Shown here: piece by piece, positions 15,601 to 23,088 of the stretch
Position numbering within the stretch: the first letter of the stretch is position 1
How the letters are laid out: every line of letters begins with the position of its first letter
NCBI RefSeq assembly: GCF_021654575.1
Contig: NZ_AP024488.1
Span: forward strand, 3,495,501-3,559,500
Source of the DNA: Desulfoluna limicola
GTDB lineage: Bacteria; Desulfobacterota; Desulfobacteria; Desulfobacterales; Desulfolunaceae
Direction: 5' to 3'
Length of the DNA: 64,000 nt
Position numbers and translations under genes: made by a program
The notes under the pieces: generated by a model
What the model was told of the DNA's origin: nothing
Databases searched by the model: none
What the model saw: the letters and a program-made list of their open reading frames with translations, nothing else

Positions 15601-17104
15601 TGACGGGGTCGTCTACGTAGGGGCCAACGACGGAATGTTTCACGCCTTTGACGCGGATACCGGCGAGGAACTCTTCGCCTACGTGCCCACGTTCGCCTAC
15701 TCAAACCTGAGCGAATACACCAGTCCTAACTACGTCCACAAATTCTATGCGGACGGTACCGGCACAGCCAAAACCGTCACAACAGTGAGCGGAAGCCAGG
15801 ACTGGCTGGTGAGCGGCCTGAGGAAAGGAGGGCGCGGGCTCTTCGGCATCAACGTCACCGACCCCGAAGACATCAAGGAAAACGCGCTGCCCACCATCTG
15901 GGAGTACCCCACCAAGGCCGCCCCGGATGATGACATGGGCTACACCTACGGTGAGGTGACCATCGCCGAGGGCAACGACACCTCAGCAGGGGGCCAGCTG
16001 ATCTTTGCCGCCAACGGCTATGACAGCCCCAATGGCCATGCGGTGCTTCTTATCCTGAAACTCGACGGCACCCTCTTCAAAAAGATCGACACCGGTGTCG
16101 GAAGCAGCACCCCCGGCAACTGCAACGGCCTGAGCGATCCCCTGGTGGTGGACATCGATGATGACGGCAAAGCCGATACCGTCTACGCCGGTGACCTCCT
16201 GGGCAACCTCTGGACGTTCGACATCTCTGATCCGAGCAAAGCAAACTGGGACGTGGCCTACAAAACAGGCACCGACAGCAAGCCGCTCTTTACAGCACGA
16301 AACAGCTCCGGACAGGTCCAGCCCATCACCTCCAAACCCTCGGCCATGTTCCATTGCGACCCCACCAAGAAAGGCACCATCGTTGTCTTCGGCACAGGCC
16401 GCATGCTCTCGGAGGCAGACCTTGCCAACACCAACGTTCAGACCATCTACGGCATCTGGGACTGGCAGGCGGAATGGACTGCCCAGGGCATCGGCACCAC
16501 CACCCCCTACCACATGGGCACCTTCAACACACCGAGCGGAACCCCTGCGGTGAGAACGCTCTCCAACATCGACGGAAACGGCCTCTTCCCGGCCTCTGTG
16601 GATCTCACACTGCTTCAGCAGACCGAGGTCTCCTCAACCGACGACTGGCGCTACACCAGCAACAACACCATCAACTGGTTCTCCCCTGAAATCTGGGAGG
16701 CGGTTAAAGGGACAGGAACCCCCTACGCCGGCGGAGTCCATATCGGATGGTACCTGAACCTGCCGGACACCAAGGAACGGGTCATCACGAAAACCCAGAT
16801 CCGGGACGGCAAGGCTTATATCGTCTCCATCATCCCCGTCCCTGCACCATGTGCGTCCGGAGGCACCACCGTGGGATCGATCCTGAGCGCCTGTAACGGC
16901 GGCCAGCTGCAAGACCCCCAGTGGGATACCAACAACGACGGTGTGGTGGACTCCAATGACAACAGCGCCTCTGGTAAAAAGTTCGATGACGACATCTACT
17001 ACGCACCGGCCATCATTGAAGACAAACTCTTCTTTACCAAAGACAGGGTAGAGGAAACCACAGAGGAAACCAGCGGACTCTTTTACTGGCGCATCAGGGA
17101 GTAG
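12614..17104 (+). CDS. pilY1: PilY1 tip protein with lectin-like, MopE and vWA domains, cassette C
   Basis: A 1496-residue paralogue of the cassette B PilY1, started at ATG 12614 after GGAGGAAAGATC. The signal peptide ends near AHA (about 43). The lectin-like domain (about 44-255) differs clearly from cassette B, whereas the MopE repeats (DCDDTDANTHPGA, EICDGKDNNCDG), the vWA domain with DDSGS, and the C-terminal propeller are close to identical. The calcium loop reads DIDDDGKAD before TVYAGDLLGNLWTFD. The pattern of a fixed scaffold and a variable tip domain suggests two tips with different binding targets (inference). The 109-residue protein gene follows after 141 bases, the shortest of the three gaps. 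Confidence 0.93.
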   Translation: MGHHVHPTRAAVWSLHGVQRFGGLVLLCLLSFWLFASTPAAHAVTLPFNDNFNGSLKADWDDYNQIHWASNLFTSSYHEIRGNTLVIEAGGYLPVANFYTVYLDAVSNDFTATVQLTSLDSTDTGTKAGIIVQHDLANDSNNKAHIQVAASHNTGYLMLLDDDGDLTADASFTVPASLGTPKVWLRLVRSGNTFTGLYSTDGSAWAAIGSVNSTQAAADVDVGLFGNSGDIFDSSTARFDSFTLTGSAAAFIYYEDSDSDTYGNPSASIVSSSGTPPSGYVTDNTDCDDTDANTHPGAAEICDGKDNNCDGTIDEGQATTTFYRDADGDGYGTIIDTHQGCSPNAGYVATPGDCNDNNALINPAAADICENNIDEDCTGGDAACSSDTICDPISNTPLSITIGGSPAIIMFLLDDSGSMEWSVMCDEDEGRFNGLSEYTENYSRPRWKSQYHGYNRIYYDPNTTYEPWPKSASNTFSDATFTSVPKHPLNFFSNALKNENRGSNTITLERTFDTYGATTVTFGHYYVVSTTDSKPYLIDLGINNTGPTYYSVTQSLGDADDNYRTVQSLTKLTTGIPADVAISGTFAEARGNFANWFTYHRTRETSTKAALGFSLQELSGVKAGIHTFNRSVVKAASLISTRADVETLLDSVYQVDRDGYTPMRLALEDVGQYFDADDGNDGGIGPNPFDLSADGGNCQQAFTILMTDGYGNGGAPSVGNADADNNTKWDGPEFYGKNSNRLPDVAMHYYERDLASKLADEVPLQDAVYEGPHQHMVTYSVSFGVQGYYDQDDPKWINCPPPPTDPTTPIDCPDWLSGGTNEAKVDELWHAAANGRGQYINTGTPQELADAINTVLNDITRRIGTAASVAVSSEKLDTGLVIYQGFFDSGDWSGNLEAYDVSPSGVVDLTPKWSAKTKLNAANWNTGRQILTTKDTTASAVAFRHANLSADQQAHITDNQLKYIRGDATYEEDNGGTFRDRNSKLGDITHSSPILHDGVVYVGANDGMFHAFDADTGEELFAYVPTFAYSNLSEYTSPNYVHKFYADGTGTAKTVTTVSGSQDWLVSGLRKGGRGLFGINVTDPEDIKENALPTIWEYPTKAAPDDDMGYTYGEVTIAEGNDTSAGGQLIFAANGYDSPNGHAVLLILKLDGTLFKKIDTGVGSSTPGNCNGLSDPLVVDIDDDGKADTVYAGDLLGNLWTFDISDPSKANWDVAYKTGTDSKPLFTARNSSGQVQPITSKPSAMFHCDPTKKGTIVVFGTGRMLSEADLANTNVQTIYGIWDWQAEWTAQGIGTTTPYHMGTFNTPSGTPAVRTLSNIDGNGLFPASVDLTLLQQTEVSSTDDWRYTSNNTINWFSPEIWEAVKGTGTPYAGGVHIGWYLNLPDTKERVITKTQIRDGKAYIVSIIPVPAPCASGGTTVGSILSACNGGQLQDPQWDTNNDGVVDSNDNSASGKKFDDDIYYAPAIIEDKLFFTKDRVEETTEETSGLFYWRIRE

Positions 17105-17245
17105 GCTGCCATGGGACCCGTCAATCAGAACCAACAACCTGACTGGCGGGCCCCCCTTAACGTTAAAGGACATGGGCCACACGCATCCATGCCAGCAACC
17201 CGCGGCCGGCAATCCAGCGCCGCCAACCCTTCAAGGGAGTCAACC

Positions 17246-17575
17246 ATGAAACGATTACTCATCTTCATTGTGGGAGCTTTTTTTCTGGCCACAACGGTGG
17301 TGGCCGTTGCTGCCGAGAAGCCCGTCCCTTTCAGTCCCAAAATTCACAATGAGGCAAACCTGCCTGAGGGGATTCTCTATGTGGACAGTGGAACGGTCAA
17401 TTTTGTTGAGACTCAGAGGGTGGTGGTCGATGACGCCGAATACCCCTACAATAAAAAAATGCAGGTTTTCACCATGGACGGCCTGAAGGGCTCCAAAAAA
17501 AGCGTGAAGAAAGGCAAGAAGGTGGATGTCTACGCCAATGACAAACACGAGGCGGTGTATATCGTCATCAAATAA
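17246..17575 (+). CDS. Small exported PilY1-associated protein (PilY2-like by position), cassette C
   Basis: Third 109-residue paralogue: signal peptide MKRLLIFIVG...AVAA, then KPVPFSPKIHNEANLPEGILY, VVVDDAEYPYN, FTMDGLKG, KKGKKVDVYAN and HEAVYIVIK. ATG 17246 follows AAGGGAGTCAACC; a start 135 bases upstream is rejected because the other copies begin at this methionine. It closes cassette C and is followed by a strong terminator. Confidence 0.87.
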   Translation: MKRLLIFIVGAFFLATTVVAVAAEKPVPFSPKIHNEANLPEGILYVDSGTVNFVETQRVVVDDAEYPYNKKMQVFTMDGLKGSKKSVKKGKKVDVYANDKHEAVYIVIK

Positions 17576-17603
17576 GCCAAACCATCACCGGTGACCTGAT
17601 TCT

Positions 17604-17636
17604 AAAAAACCGCCCTGCCACAGGGGCGGTTTTTTG
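17604..17636 (+). terminator. Intrinsic terminator of cassette C
   Basis: AAAAAACCGCCC and GGGCGGTTTTTT form a perfect 12-bp stem with a 7-base loop, ending in T6, 28 bases after the stop codon. Its symmetry would also work on the other strand. Confidence 0.92.
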
Positions 17637-17695
17637 TCCCCAACGCCAAACACCCGTTTTTATTGAACGCAGGGACTCAAAGCCCTTGTCGTAAA

Positions 17696-17925
17696 GTAGC
17701 GATTCAGCTCCCCAGAAGCAGCCTCCGTCGGCAAGGGTGGCGAAGCCACATTAGGCAAAGTACCTTGAAAGCAGGTAGCGTCTGCGGTTCCCCCCCGTGC
17801 CTCGGGACAATTCACATCCGCCTTTAATTTACCCACCACCTAAGGAACATTTTAAACCCTGTTTATCCAACGTCTTAGAAGTTTGGCTCCGGCAGGTCCG
17901 CCCGAGGCACAAGCTGGATCGTTAC
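17696..17925. mobile_element. 230-bp MITE-like repeat element between cassette C and dapB
   Basis: Left end GTAGCGATTCAGCT and right end AGCTGGATCGTTAC are inverted copies with 12 of 14 matches. Inside: GCCTCCGTCGGCAAGG, the GGTGGCGAAGCCAC module, TGCCTCGGGACAATTCACATCC, and an inverted copy of the CAAACAGG module (CCTGTTTATCCAACG). The layout matches 52226-52414. No coding potential. Confidence 0.75.
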
Positions 17926-17964
17926 CGGGTCTCTTCTCAAACACGGACGCCCCCCTCATCCTCC

Positions 17965-18014
17965 AGGCATTCGCCATAGGGGTTCTAGGTGCCCTCACCT
18001 TGGCCGGAGGCAGG
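17965..18014. repeat. Repeat module upstream of dapB
   Basis: GCATTCGCCATAGG, AGGTGCCCTCACCT and GGCCGGAGGC: an inverted copy of the module at 935-1022 and a direct copy of 63444-63489. Confidence 0.7.
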
Positions 18015-18147
18015 CTTTTTTGTTTTTCCTCCGAGCCTTGTGTGGGTGGCCCACTTTGATCATGGAAAGCAAATGTGTTAGGTTATCGGCGTCATGCCAA
18101 AGGGCGTGGCCCGATACCAGAGAATCTTCAACAGACGAGGCGACACC

Positions 18148-18972
18148 ATGAGCACCATCCTGATCATGATCAACGGCGTACCGGGCAAGGTGGCCACCAC
18201 CATTTTGGCCCATGCGATGAATGACGAACGGTTCACCGTCGTCCCCTTCTCCCTCACCGGTCCCGGGACCGAAAAAACAGTCGACGTCAACGGGACGGAG
18301 ATCACCCTGGTCTCACCCGGCGAGCGTGGTGAGGTGATCAAAAAAATCAAGGCGGAGTACGGCCCCTTCGTCACCGTGGACTACACCCACCCCACCGCCG
18401 TGGATACCAACGTCGCCTTTTATTGCGCAAACGACCTTCCCTTTGTCATGGGCACCACCGGCGGAAACCGGGAGCAGATTCGGGAGGACGTCAACAACTC
18501 TTCCATCCCGGCTGTTATCGCCCCCAACATGGCCAAACAGATCGTGGGCCTCCAGGCCATGATTGAGTACGGAGCCCAGAACTTCCCCGGCCTGTTCAAA
18601 GGCTTTGAAATGACCGTCAAAGAGAGCCACCAGAGCTGGAAAGCAGACACCAGCGGCACGGCCAAGGCCATCATCCGGCAGTTCAACCTCCTCGGGGTGG
18701 ACTTCACCGAAGCGGATATTGACATGGTACGGGACCCTGAAGAGCAGAAAGCCATGGGCATCCCCGAAGAGCACATCGACGGCCACGGCTGGCATACCTA
18801 CACCCTTAAAGCCCCCGACGGCAGCTCTGAGTTCGGCATCGTCCACAACATCAACGGGCGGGACATCTACGCCGAAGGCACCCTTGATGCTGCGACGTAC
18901 GTGGAGAAAAAACGCCTTGAAGGTGTGAAGGGCCATTGTTTCTCCATGATCGACGTGCTGAAGAACATTTAA
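18148..18972 (+). CDS. dapB: 4-hydroxy-tetrahydrodipicolinate reductase, plant-type
   Basis: A 274-residue enzyme of the diaminopimelate/lysine pathway in the cytoplasm; reduces the DapA product with NAD(P)H. The N-terminus ILIMINGVPGKVA is the dinucleotide-binding glycine-rich loop. MGTTGGNRE, APNMAKQIV, KESHQSWKADTSGTAKA (the substrate loop with SGTAKA) and the end FSMIDVL follow the plant and cyanobacterial DapB subfamily rather than the E. coli one. ATG 18148 has GAGG eight bases upstream; a longer frame exists but has no ribosome site. A possible promoter is TTGATC-N17-TAGGTT at 18056-18084. It stands alone between repeats. Diaminopimelate also feeds peptidoglycan. Confidence 0.92.
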   Translation: MSTILIMINGVPGKVATTILAHAMNDERFTVVPFSLTGPGTEKTVDVNGTEITLVSPGERGEVIKKIKAEYGPFVTVDYTHPTAVDTNVAFYCANDLPFVMGTTGGNREQIREDVNNSSIPAVIAPNMAKQIVGLQAMIEYGAQNFPGLFKGFEMTVKESHQSWKADTSGTAKAIIRQFNLLGVDFTEADIDMVRDPEEQKAMGIPEEHIDGHGWHTYTLKAPDGSSEFGIVHNINGRDIYAEGTLDAATYVEKKRLEGVKGHCFSMIDVLKNI

Positions 18973-18978
18973 ATGCAA

Positions 18979-19220
18979 CGCCTCCGGCGGCGAGGTGAGC
19001 CACCTCCAAAGCCGATTGCATTCGCGGACGGGCTGCACCCGTGGGGTATGACACAGCCCCTATTCGTGTCGTATTCCCCGGCTGTGGGATAAATGGTGAC
19101 CACAACACAGTTTTGACCTGACGGTCACACGTTGCTCTTTGCATGGCCAAATGACCGGGGATCCATGTGGGCGTTCCGGCACCGTATGCTGTTCGTTTTT
19201 AAGGTTGACGTTCAACTAAC
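18979..19220. repeat. Long composite repeat after dapB
   Basis: Begins GCCTCCGGCGGCGAGGTGAGCC, continues with GACGGGCTGCACCCGT, TTCCCCGGCTGT and ATGACCGGGGATCCATGTG. The same modules occur in the same order at 59848-60110. Confidence 0.7.
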
Positions 19221-19542
19221 GGACTCCGGTGGAGCAGTGAACAGCCTCGAAAGCATCCTGCCGCTTTGGTTATGTTGAATCCGTCCCCGAGAGAGATCAT
19301 TACGTCATATGGTTATGGGAAATTCACGCTTTCGTTTTGGTGCGTGGAAGGCACCCTACCTGATTCCGGTGCTTCGAACTGTTTTGGTTGCGTCCGCACC
19401 CATTCTACACAGAGTGGCCCCGTGAACACCTTTGACGCCACCACACAGCTTGAATTACTCCGCTCACTGTCAACCCATGAGTTAGCCCTGGAACTCCCAC
19501 AGCTCAAGCACCCGTGACGCATGATGAGTAACGCAACACTCC
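19221..19542. other. Non-coding gap, nothing recognised
   Basis: Short frames only, none with a ribosome site or a recognisable product. Its right end merges into a repeat that also occurs near 25803. Confidence 0.5.
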
Positions 19543-19650
19543 GCGCGAATGCGGACGCAAAGTATAACGCAATATGACACCCGTTGTGCATTCGCCTTAT
19601 GGGGTGCAGGGGATCATCCCCTGCCCGCCGGTGGCACGTGTGTTAAACCA
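19543..19650. repeat. Repeat directly upstream of the nucleotidase gene
   Basis: GCGCGAATGCGGACGC, GCATTCGCCT and the hairpin CAGGGGATCATCCCCTG followed by CCCGCCGG. Parallel copy at 25803-25903. It ends about 10 bases before the start codon of the next gene, so that gene's leader is part of the repeat. Confidence 0.75.
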
Positions 19651-19660
19651 CAGGAGCCTT

Positions 19661-20269
19661 ATGAAGCACCCGATATTCGTAGATATGGATGACGTTATCT
19701 CCGAGACCACGCGGACCTACCCGAAGCTGGTGAGGCGGGAGTTCGGCATTGAGGCCACGTACGAGGGCATTGCCGACTTTGACCTCGCACGGTCATTCGG
19801 ACTTTCACGGGATCAGCTGGCGCACCTTTTTCGGGTGGTGCACCGGGAGGAGGTTCTGATGGGATTTTCGCCGGTGCCGGGGGTCAGGCGCACCCTTGAA
19901 GCGTGGCAGGATGCGGGGTACCCCATTGCCGTTGTGACCGGCAGGCCTCCGGAGACCTTGGGGCTGTCCATTGCCTGGTTAGAAGGGAACAACATCCCCT
20001 TTGACAGCTTCGACATCTGCGACAAGTACGGGCGCCACCATGCTTCCCAGGGCCCCTTCATCACGTTGAAAGAGATCCGAAGCCGCCCCTTCACCCTTGC
20101 CGTGGAGGACTCCCTCTCCATGACCACCTTCCTGTGTGAGACCATGCAGGTCCCCACCTTCCTTTACAACCGCCCCTGGAACCAGAACGGCAATGCAGCC
20201 CCAGCCTACACGCGATGCGCATCCTGGCAAGAGATTGCAGATAAGGCTTCGAAGATTCTTAAGCTATAG
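19661..20269 (+). CDS. HAD-superfamily 5'-nucleotidase-like phosphatase (NT5C type)
   Basis: A 202-residue protein starting MKHPIFVDMDDVI; DMDDV is the HAD motif I with nucleophile Asp and acid Asp. GFSPVPGVRRTLEAW and VVTGRPPE supply motif II (Thr in VTGR), and FTLAVEDSLSM is the motif III/IV region with acidic residues. This layout fits the 5'(3')-deoxyribonucleotidase family, which removes phosphate from (deoxy)nucleoside monophosphates. AGGAG precedes ATG 19661; the longer open frame would run through the repeat and is rejected. Substrate is not provable from sequence. Stands alone between repeats. Confidence 0.75.
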   Translation: MKHPIFVDMDDVISETTRTYPKLVRREFGIEATYEGIADFDLARSFGLSRDQLAHLFRVVHREEVLMGFSPVPGVRRTLEAWQDAGYPIAVVTGRPPETLGLSIAWLEGNNIPFDSFDICDKYGRHHASQGPFITLKEIRSRPFTLAVEDSLSMTTFLCETMQVPTFLYNRPWNQNGNAAPAYTRCASWQEIADKASKILKL

Positions 20270-20275
20270 AAACCG

Positions 20276-20380
20276 TGCCTCCGGCGGGCAGGGGATAAAT
20301 CCCCTGCACCCCAAGCTCGCGAATGCCCCAACCCTCGTTCCTCGGGTTGTCACATTCGCTGACGGGCTGCGCCCGTAAAC
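20276..20380. repeat. Repeat after the nucleotidase gene
   Basis: GCCTCCGGCGGGCAGGGG...CCCCTGCACCCC, then GCGAATGC, CCTCGTTCCTCGGG, CATTCGCTGACGGGC: an inverted copy of the 21471-21570 unit. Confidence 0.8.
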
Positions 20381-20787
20381 AACTGCTTAGGTTTTTCAAC
20401 CTTCTTCATGAAGCCTGAAGGGCGCTTCATGCTCTTCGTGGTTTTTGATTACCCCTTATTCGCAGCCATGTCCCGAACATATACGCTAATCTCAACAGGC
20501 CGAAATAGCCGGGTTCCAGACCCTCTGAGGCCATCACGGGTTTTGAAGTCATGACGGGTTACGACCACAGCAGCCAGCTCATGTTTTTTCACAACTGATG
20601 GAGCGTAGCGACGCCTCAAACCAAGAACTAAGAACCAAGCACGAAGAACGAAGAACGATTTCTACAAGCCACCATGCCGGGGACATCAATACTCACGGTA
20701 GTAGCTGAGAATGGGTGGTAATCAGATCGTGGTTTATAGCTGTTAGCCGTGCCATGATGGCACCCAGTACCTTTCCCACCACCCCAA
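20381..20787. other. Non-coding gap with short purine-rich tandem repeat
   Basis: Includes ATGAAGC...GCTTCAT (about 20417-20431) and, at 20619-20658, a degenerate tandem of GAACNAA units. No gene recognised. Confidence 0.5.
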
Positions 20788-20832
20788 ATAAAAAACCCCG
20801 CTTTCAAGGGGATGGCCCTCAAAAGCGGGGTT
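20788..20832 (-). terminator. Terminator of the MinD-ferredoxin/NifX operon
   Basis: AACCCCGCTTT and AAAGCGGGGTT (20794-20804, 20822-20832) form an 11-bp stem; read on the minus strand it is followed by T-rich sequence. It lies 90 bases beyond the last stop codon of the minus-strand operon. Confidence 0.8.
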
Positions 20833-20921
20833 CGCGTGTTCTGCGATCGGCTCTCTTCTTCGAGTGGACGGACAGGCGAATCAAGCCCATCGCGGAACGC
20901 TATCGTGCATCTTGCTTAAAA

Positions 20922-21278
20922 TCAGTGGCTGCAGACGTGGTTTTCATCATGTCCGCAGGCATTCTCACCTGTTTCCAGGGTCTTGGCGAGCCATGCGTTG
21001 ACCAGCACTTCGGGATCTTCCACCGGAGCGCCGGTGACCACATCAATGTTGCTCTCTTTCAGGAGCATCTGAGCACGACCGCCCATGCCACCTGCGATGA
21101 CGTGGGTCACGCCATGCTCCGCCAGCCACTTGGGCAAAACGCCCGGCTCGTGGGGAGGGGGCACAATCTTCTCCATCCCATCAATCTTCCCCCCTTCAAC
21201 ATTTACAAAGGCAAATTCCTGGCAGTGTCCAAAGTGTGCGGTGAGCTGGCCCATGGCCAGTGGAATAGCGATTTTCAT
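20922..21278 (-). CDS. NifX/NifB-type cofactor-binding domain protein
   Basis: A 118-residue protein of the dinitrogenase iron-molybdenum cofactor-binding fold (MKIAIPLAMGQLTAHFGHC at the N-terminus, GVTHVIAGGMGGRAQMLL in the middle). The C-terminal tail CGHDENHVCSH is rich in Cys and His and could bind metal. AGGAGAAAGAT lies before the ATG. In Desulfovibrio, small proteins of this fold (ORP) carry a Mo-Cu sulfur cluster and stand next to MinD/ferredoxin ATPases, as here. It is the last gene of a minus-strand operon. Nitrogenase is not implied: no nif structural gene is present. Confidence 0.85.
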   Translation of the reverse strand: MKIAIPLAMGQLTAHFGHCQEFAFVNVEGGKIDGMEKIVPPPHEPGVLPKWLAEHGVTHVIAGGMGGRAQMLLKESNIDVVTGAPVEDPEVLVNAWLAKTLETGENACGHDENHVCSH

Positions 21279-21305
21279 ATCTTTCTCCTTAGTTTATAAA
21301 AATTG

Positions 21306-21577
21306 TGCCTCCGGCGGCCCTGCCGGGGGCCAAACTTTTGAAACGTTTGACAAACAGGTAAAATGTATATTTTCAAGGCAGACAGGGTAGCTGATTTGCC
21401 TGATTTCGTTTCAAGCTGAACTCACCCTTATATCAATCACCGGCCTCAGGCTGTGTCATCCTCTGCCACGGGCGCAGCCCGTCAGCGAATGTGAACGGCC
21501 TGAGGAACGAAGGCCGGGAGCATTCGCAATCCTGGGGTGCAGGGGATCATCCCCTGCCCGCCGGAGGCGAGTTGTTG
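21306..21577. repeat. Two repeat units between the NifX-like genes
   Basis: 21306-21425 has the AAACTTTTGAAACGTTT palindrome and a TTCAAGCTGAAC end. 21467-21570 has GGGCGCAGCCCGTCAGCGAATG, AGGCCGGGAGCATTCGC and the hairpin CAGGGGATCATCCCCTG with GCCGGAGGC. They separate two genes that are probably co-transcribed. Confidence 0.8.
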
Positions 21578-21578
21578 T

Positions 21579-21941
21579 TTAAATCCAGTGCCCCTCGACA
21601 TTGGCATCGGTGGCTTCCTGAAGCTCACCGGCCTTGTACTGTTCGACGGCCTGCCGGGCGCTGCCTTTGGCTCCGGTGACGATCTTGATGCCGGCACCGG
21701 TGAGGATACGAAAGGCTTTGGGGCCGCAGTTGCCGGTGATAAGAACCGTGCTGCCTGTTTCTACAATGGTTTTGCCAGCCTGGATACCTGCGCCCTGGGC
21801 TGCGTTCAGGTTCTGGGTGTTCTCCACCACGCTCCAGGCCATAGATTCGGGGTCCACCACGAGGAAGCAGGCGGCGCGGCCGAATCGGGGGTCCATGGGG
21901 GCATCGAGATCTGAAGCTGTAGCTGTCACTGCGATCTTCAT
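21579..21941 (-). CDS. NifX/ORP-like cofactor-binding domain protein
   Basis: A 120-residue paralogue of the neighbouring NifX-like protein: MKIAVTATASDLDAPMDPRFGRA, then NLNAAQGAGIQAGKTIVE and VLITGNCGPKAFRIL. The PRFGRA stretch and GNCGPKA turn are typical of the ORP/NifX group. AGGAGAATTTTA supports the start at 21941; a longer frame of ten residues upstream is rejected. It sits between the MinD-ferredoxin ATPases and the second NifX-like gene on the minus strand. Confidence 0.87.
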   Translation of the reverse strand: MKIAVTATASDLDAPMDPRFGRAACFLVVDPESMAWSVVENTQNLNAAQGAGIQAGKTIVETGSTVLITGNCGPKAFRILTGAGIKIVTGAKGSARQAVEQYKAGELQEATDANVEGHWI

Positions 21942-21963
21942 TAAAATTCTCCTTTGGTTACAG

Positions 21964-22201
21964 GTAACCATTCAGCTCAAATTTTTAAAAAGAGCCTCCA
22001 ACGGTCCTGCCGGGGCCAAACTTTTGCCTGATTTTAAAAAGGCAGGTTCGACAAACAGGTTATAAAAGTAATGAAACGGTCTTGACCGTTGACCACGGGC
22101 GCAGCCCGTCAGCAAATGTGATCGGCCTGAGGAACGAAGGCCGAGAGCATTTGCGAACCTGGGTTCCAAGGGATCAGCCCTTGGCCGCCGGAGGCTGTTA
22201 C
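21964..22201. mobile_element. 238-bp MITE-like repeat element overlapping a stop codon
   Basis: Left end GTAACCATTCAGC at 21964-21976; the right end GGAGGCTGTTAC (22190-22201) carries the shortened counterpart and includes the stop codon of the MinD-ferredoxin gene on the minus strand. Inside are CCTGCCGGGGCC, CGACAAACAGG, GGGCGCAGCCCGTCAGC and a CAAGGGATCAGCCCTTG hairpin. Confidence 0.75.
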
Positions 22202-23088
22202 AGCGCCATCTTCAGTGGTCCGCGTTTTTCGTCCAGAAAATTTACCACCTGCTGCCACACGCCGCGAATGGCTTTGGCCGCAGGGCCATCGGAACAGCTC
22301 ACAAGGGGTTTCCCCTGCACCATGGCTGCGGTGACCTCTTCGTCCACGGGGATATCGCCAAGGTGATACATGCCCTTCTCTTTGGCCAGGCCCCGAATCT
22401 CCTCGGCCATCATGGGGTGAATGTCCCACCGGTTGATGGTGAGCATGGTCGGCACCTTGAGAAACGCGGTAAGCTCGGCCACGCGTTCCAGGTCGTGAAG
22501 GCCGGAGAGGGTGGGTTCGGTCACCACCACCACGGCATCGCATCCGGTGGTGGCAGAAATCACAGGGCAACCGATGCCGGGAGGGCCGTCAACGAGGATC
22601 AGGTTGCTGCCGGTGGCCTCAACCTGCTTTCGGGCCTCTCGGCGCAAAAGGGAAACCAAAAGCCCTGAGTTCTCCTCGGCAATGCCAAGCCGGGCGTGAA
22701 TCATGGGGCCGTTTTCCGTGTCGGAGTTGTACCAGGTCCCGCAAACGCGAGGTTCCATGGTAATGGCGCCCTCGGGGCAGAAGTGCGCGCACACCCCGCA
22801 GCCTTCGCAGGCAATGCGATTCAGCCGGGGCCCCTTTTCCAGGGCATTGAACCGGCAGCGCGAGACGCACTCACCGCAATGGGTGCAGGCATGGATATCG
22901 ATCTTCGGCAGGCTCCCCCCTTCAAAGGAGTGTTCAGCCTGAACGGTGTGGGGGGTAATCATATAGAGGTTGGCGGCGTCCACGTCCCCATCCACCAGCA
23001 CACGGTTTGTTGCAAGGGCGGCAAATGAGGCGGTGACTGTGGTTTTTCCGGTACCGCCCTTGCCGCTTAAGATGGTAATCTCTTTCAT
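22198..23088 (-). CDS. MinD-type P-loop ATPase with inserted 4Fe-4S ferredoxin domain (second copy)
   Basis: A 296-residue cytoplasmic protein. The deviant Walker A is LSGKGGTGKTT at about residues 7-17. Two 4Fe-4S clusters are inserted (CTHCGECVSRC...; CEGCGVCAHFC). The MinD/Mrp core resumes with ILVDGPPGIGCPV and TEPTLSGLHDLE. ATG 23088 overlaps the stop of the upstream ATPase gene by four bases (ATGA), so the two are translationally coupled. In Desulfovibrio such pairs form part of the orange-protein complex linked to cell division; elsewhere relatives insert metal or FeS centres. A reading frame opening farther upstream overlaps the neighbour and is rejected. Confidence 0.9.
   Translation of the reverse strand: MKEITILSGKGGTGKTTVTASFAALATNRVLVDGDVDAANLYMITPHTVQAEHSFEGGSLPKIDIHACTHCGECVSRCRFNALEKGPRLNRIACEGCGVCAHFCPEGAITMEPRVCGTWYNSDTENGPMIHARLGIAEENSGLLVSLLRREARKQVEATGSNLILVDGPPGIGCPVISATTGCDAVVVVTEPTLSGLHDLERVAELTAFLKVPTMLTINRWDIHPMMAEEIRGLAKEKGMYHLGDIPVDEEVTAAMVQGKPLVSCSDGPAAKAIRGVWQQVVNFLDEKRGPLKMAL

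Noticed and set aside
19266..19517. Possible 83-residue gene between dapB and the nucleotidase
   Set aside because: No ribosome site, no hydrophobic or domain pattern, and the region grades into repeat sequence.
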